Below are positions 20,222 through 20,336 of a stretch of 20,336 nucleotides of DNA, one piece after another. The position numbers were made by a program, and so were the translations under genes. Each line of letters starts with the position of its first letter. Position 1 is the first letter of the stretch. Origin of the DNA: Cruorifilaria tuberocauda (taxonomy: Eukaryota > Nematoda > Chromadorea > Rhabditida > Onchocercidae); NCBI GenBank assembly GCA_013365365.1, contig JABVXU010000791.1, positions 1 to 20,336 on the forward strand. The letters run 5' to 3'. The notes under the pieces are model-generated. The model was not told where the DNA came from, ran no database searches, and saw only the letters and a list, made by a program, of their open reading frames with translations.

Positions 20222-20336
20222 TTCCATCTGATATTATTTATTATACCATCTGATATTGTGTATTATTTATTATTATTATTTATCATTATTTATGATTATT
20301 TATTATTATTTATGATTTTTTTTATTATTTATTTAT
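20222..20336. repeat. TTATTATTTAT microsatellite at the window end
   Basis: CCATCTGATATT occurs at 20224 and 20247, followed by runs of TATTATT and TTATGATT up to the last base. The array probably continues beyond the window. Confidence 0.8.

Larger units (their letters stand above)
18976..20336. other. Upstream flank of the globin gene, gene-free
   Basis: About 1.36 kb with no exon-like sequence. It holds an ATCAT pentamer run (19093-19113), the TACGTATCAGT array (19195-19640), a GAGAGA tract near 19919 and a terminal TTATTATTTAT microsatellite. The globin promoter should lie in this region, perhaps in the 200 bases between the gene and the array, but no motif is clear. Confidence 0.6.

Overview
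The window looks like nuclear DNA of a nematode. It is very AT-rich and full of homopolymer runs and A/T microsatellites. Its three protein-coding genes are split into short exons (50 to 204 coding bases) by introns of about 100 to 670 bases, mostly with GTAAGT/GTATGT-like donors and T-rich TTTCAG or TTTTAG acceptors. Two genes have good acceptor sequences a few to 50 bases before the start codon with no room for another coding exon, as expected if mRNAs receive a spliced leader. I cannot name the species; a clade III (spirurid) worm would fit, but that is a guess. I saw no bacterial operon, phage, CRISPR array or tRNA/rRNA gene.

Layout. 1-3911: gene-free, with a TAATGATAA microsatellite, a GTTAGCT minisatellite, and a family of about 100-base AT-rich repeats that includes a large foldback element. 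3912-8765, minus strand: a 13-exon WD40 gene, the orthologue of DCAF5, a substrate receptor of CUL4-DDB1 ubiquitin ligases. 8766-10928: about 2.2 kb shared upstream DNA between divergent genes, with a three-copy 240-280 base repeat rich in CAA microsatellite. 10929-13178, plus strand: a 7-exon class IV histone deacetylase, HDAC11 (hda-11). 13179-16781: 3.6 kb of convergent intergenic DNA; its one clear structure is a pre-microRNA-like hairpin at 15232-15293. 16782-18967, minus strand: a 4-exon globin with both haem histidines; two of its introns carry local repeats, one being six copies of a 49-base unit. 18968-20336: upstream DNA of the globin gene with a TACGTATCAGT array, ending in a TTATTAT microsatellite.

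The three genes are conserved eukaryotic genes with no evident shared pathway. DCAF5 and HDAC11 both act in the nucleus/chromatin sphere in other animals and are divergently arranged, but their starts are 2.2 kb apart, so a shared promoter is not implied. Exon boundaries were set by hand from reading frame, splice sites and recalled similarity to human DCAF5 and HDAC11 and to nematode globins; all phases close, giving predicted proteins of 529, 353 and 201 residues. Two junctions are non-canonical: an AT-AG junction in HDAC11 and a GC-AG intron in DCAF5. The candidate microRNA is the most likely undescribed element. I found no sign of a novel multi-gene system.
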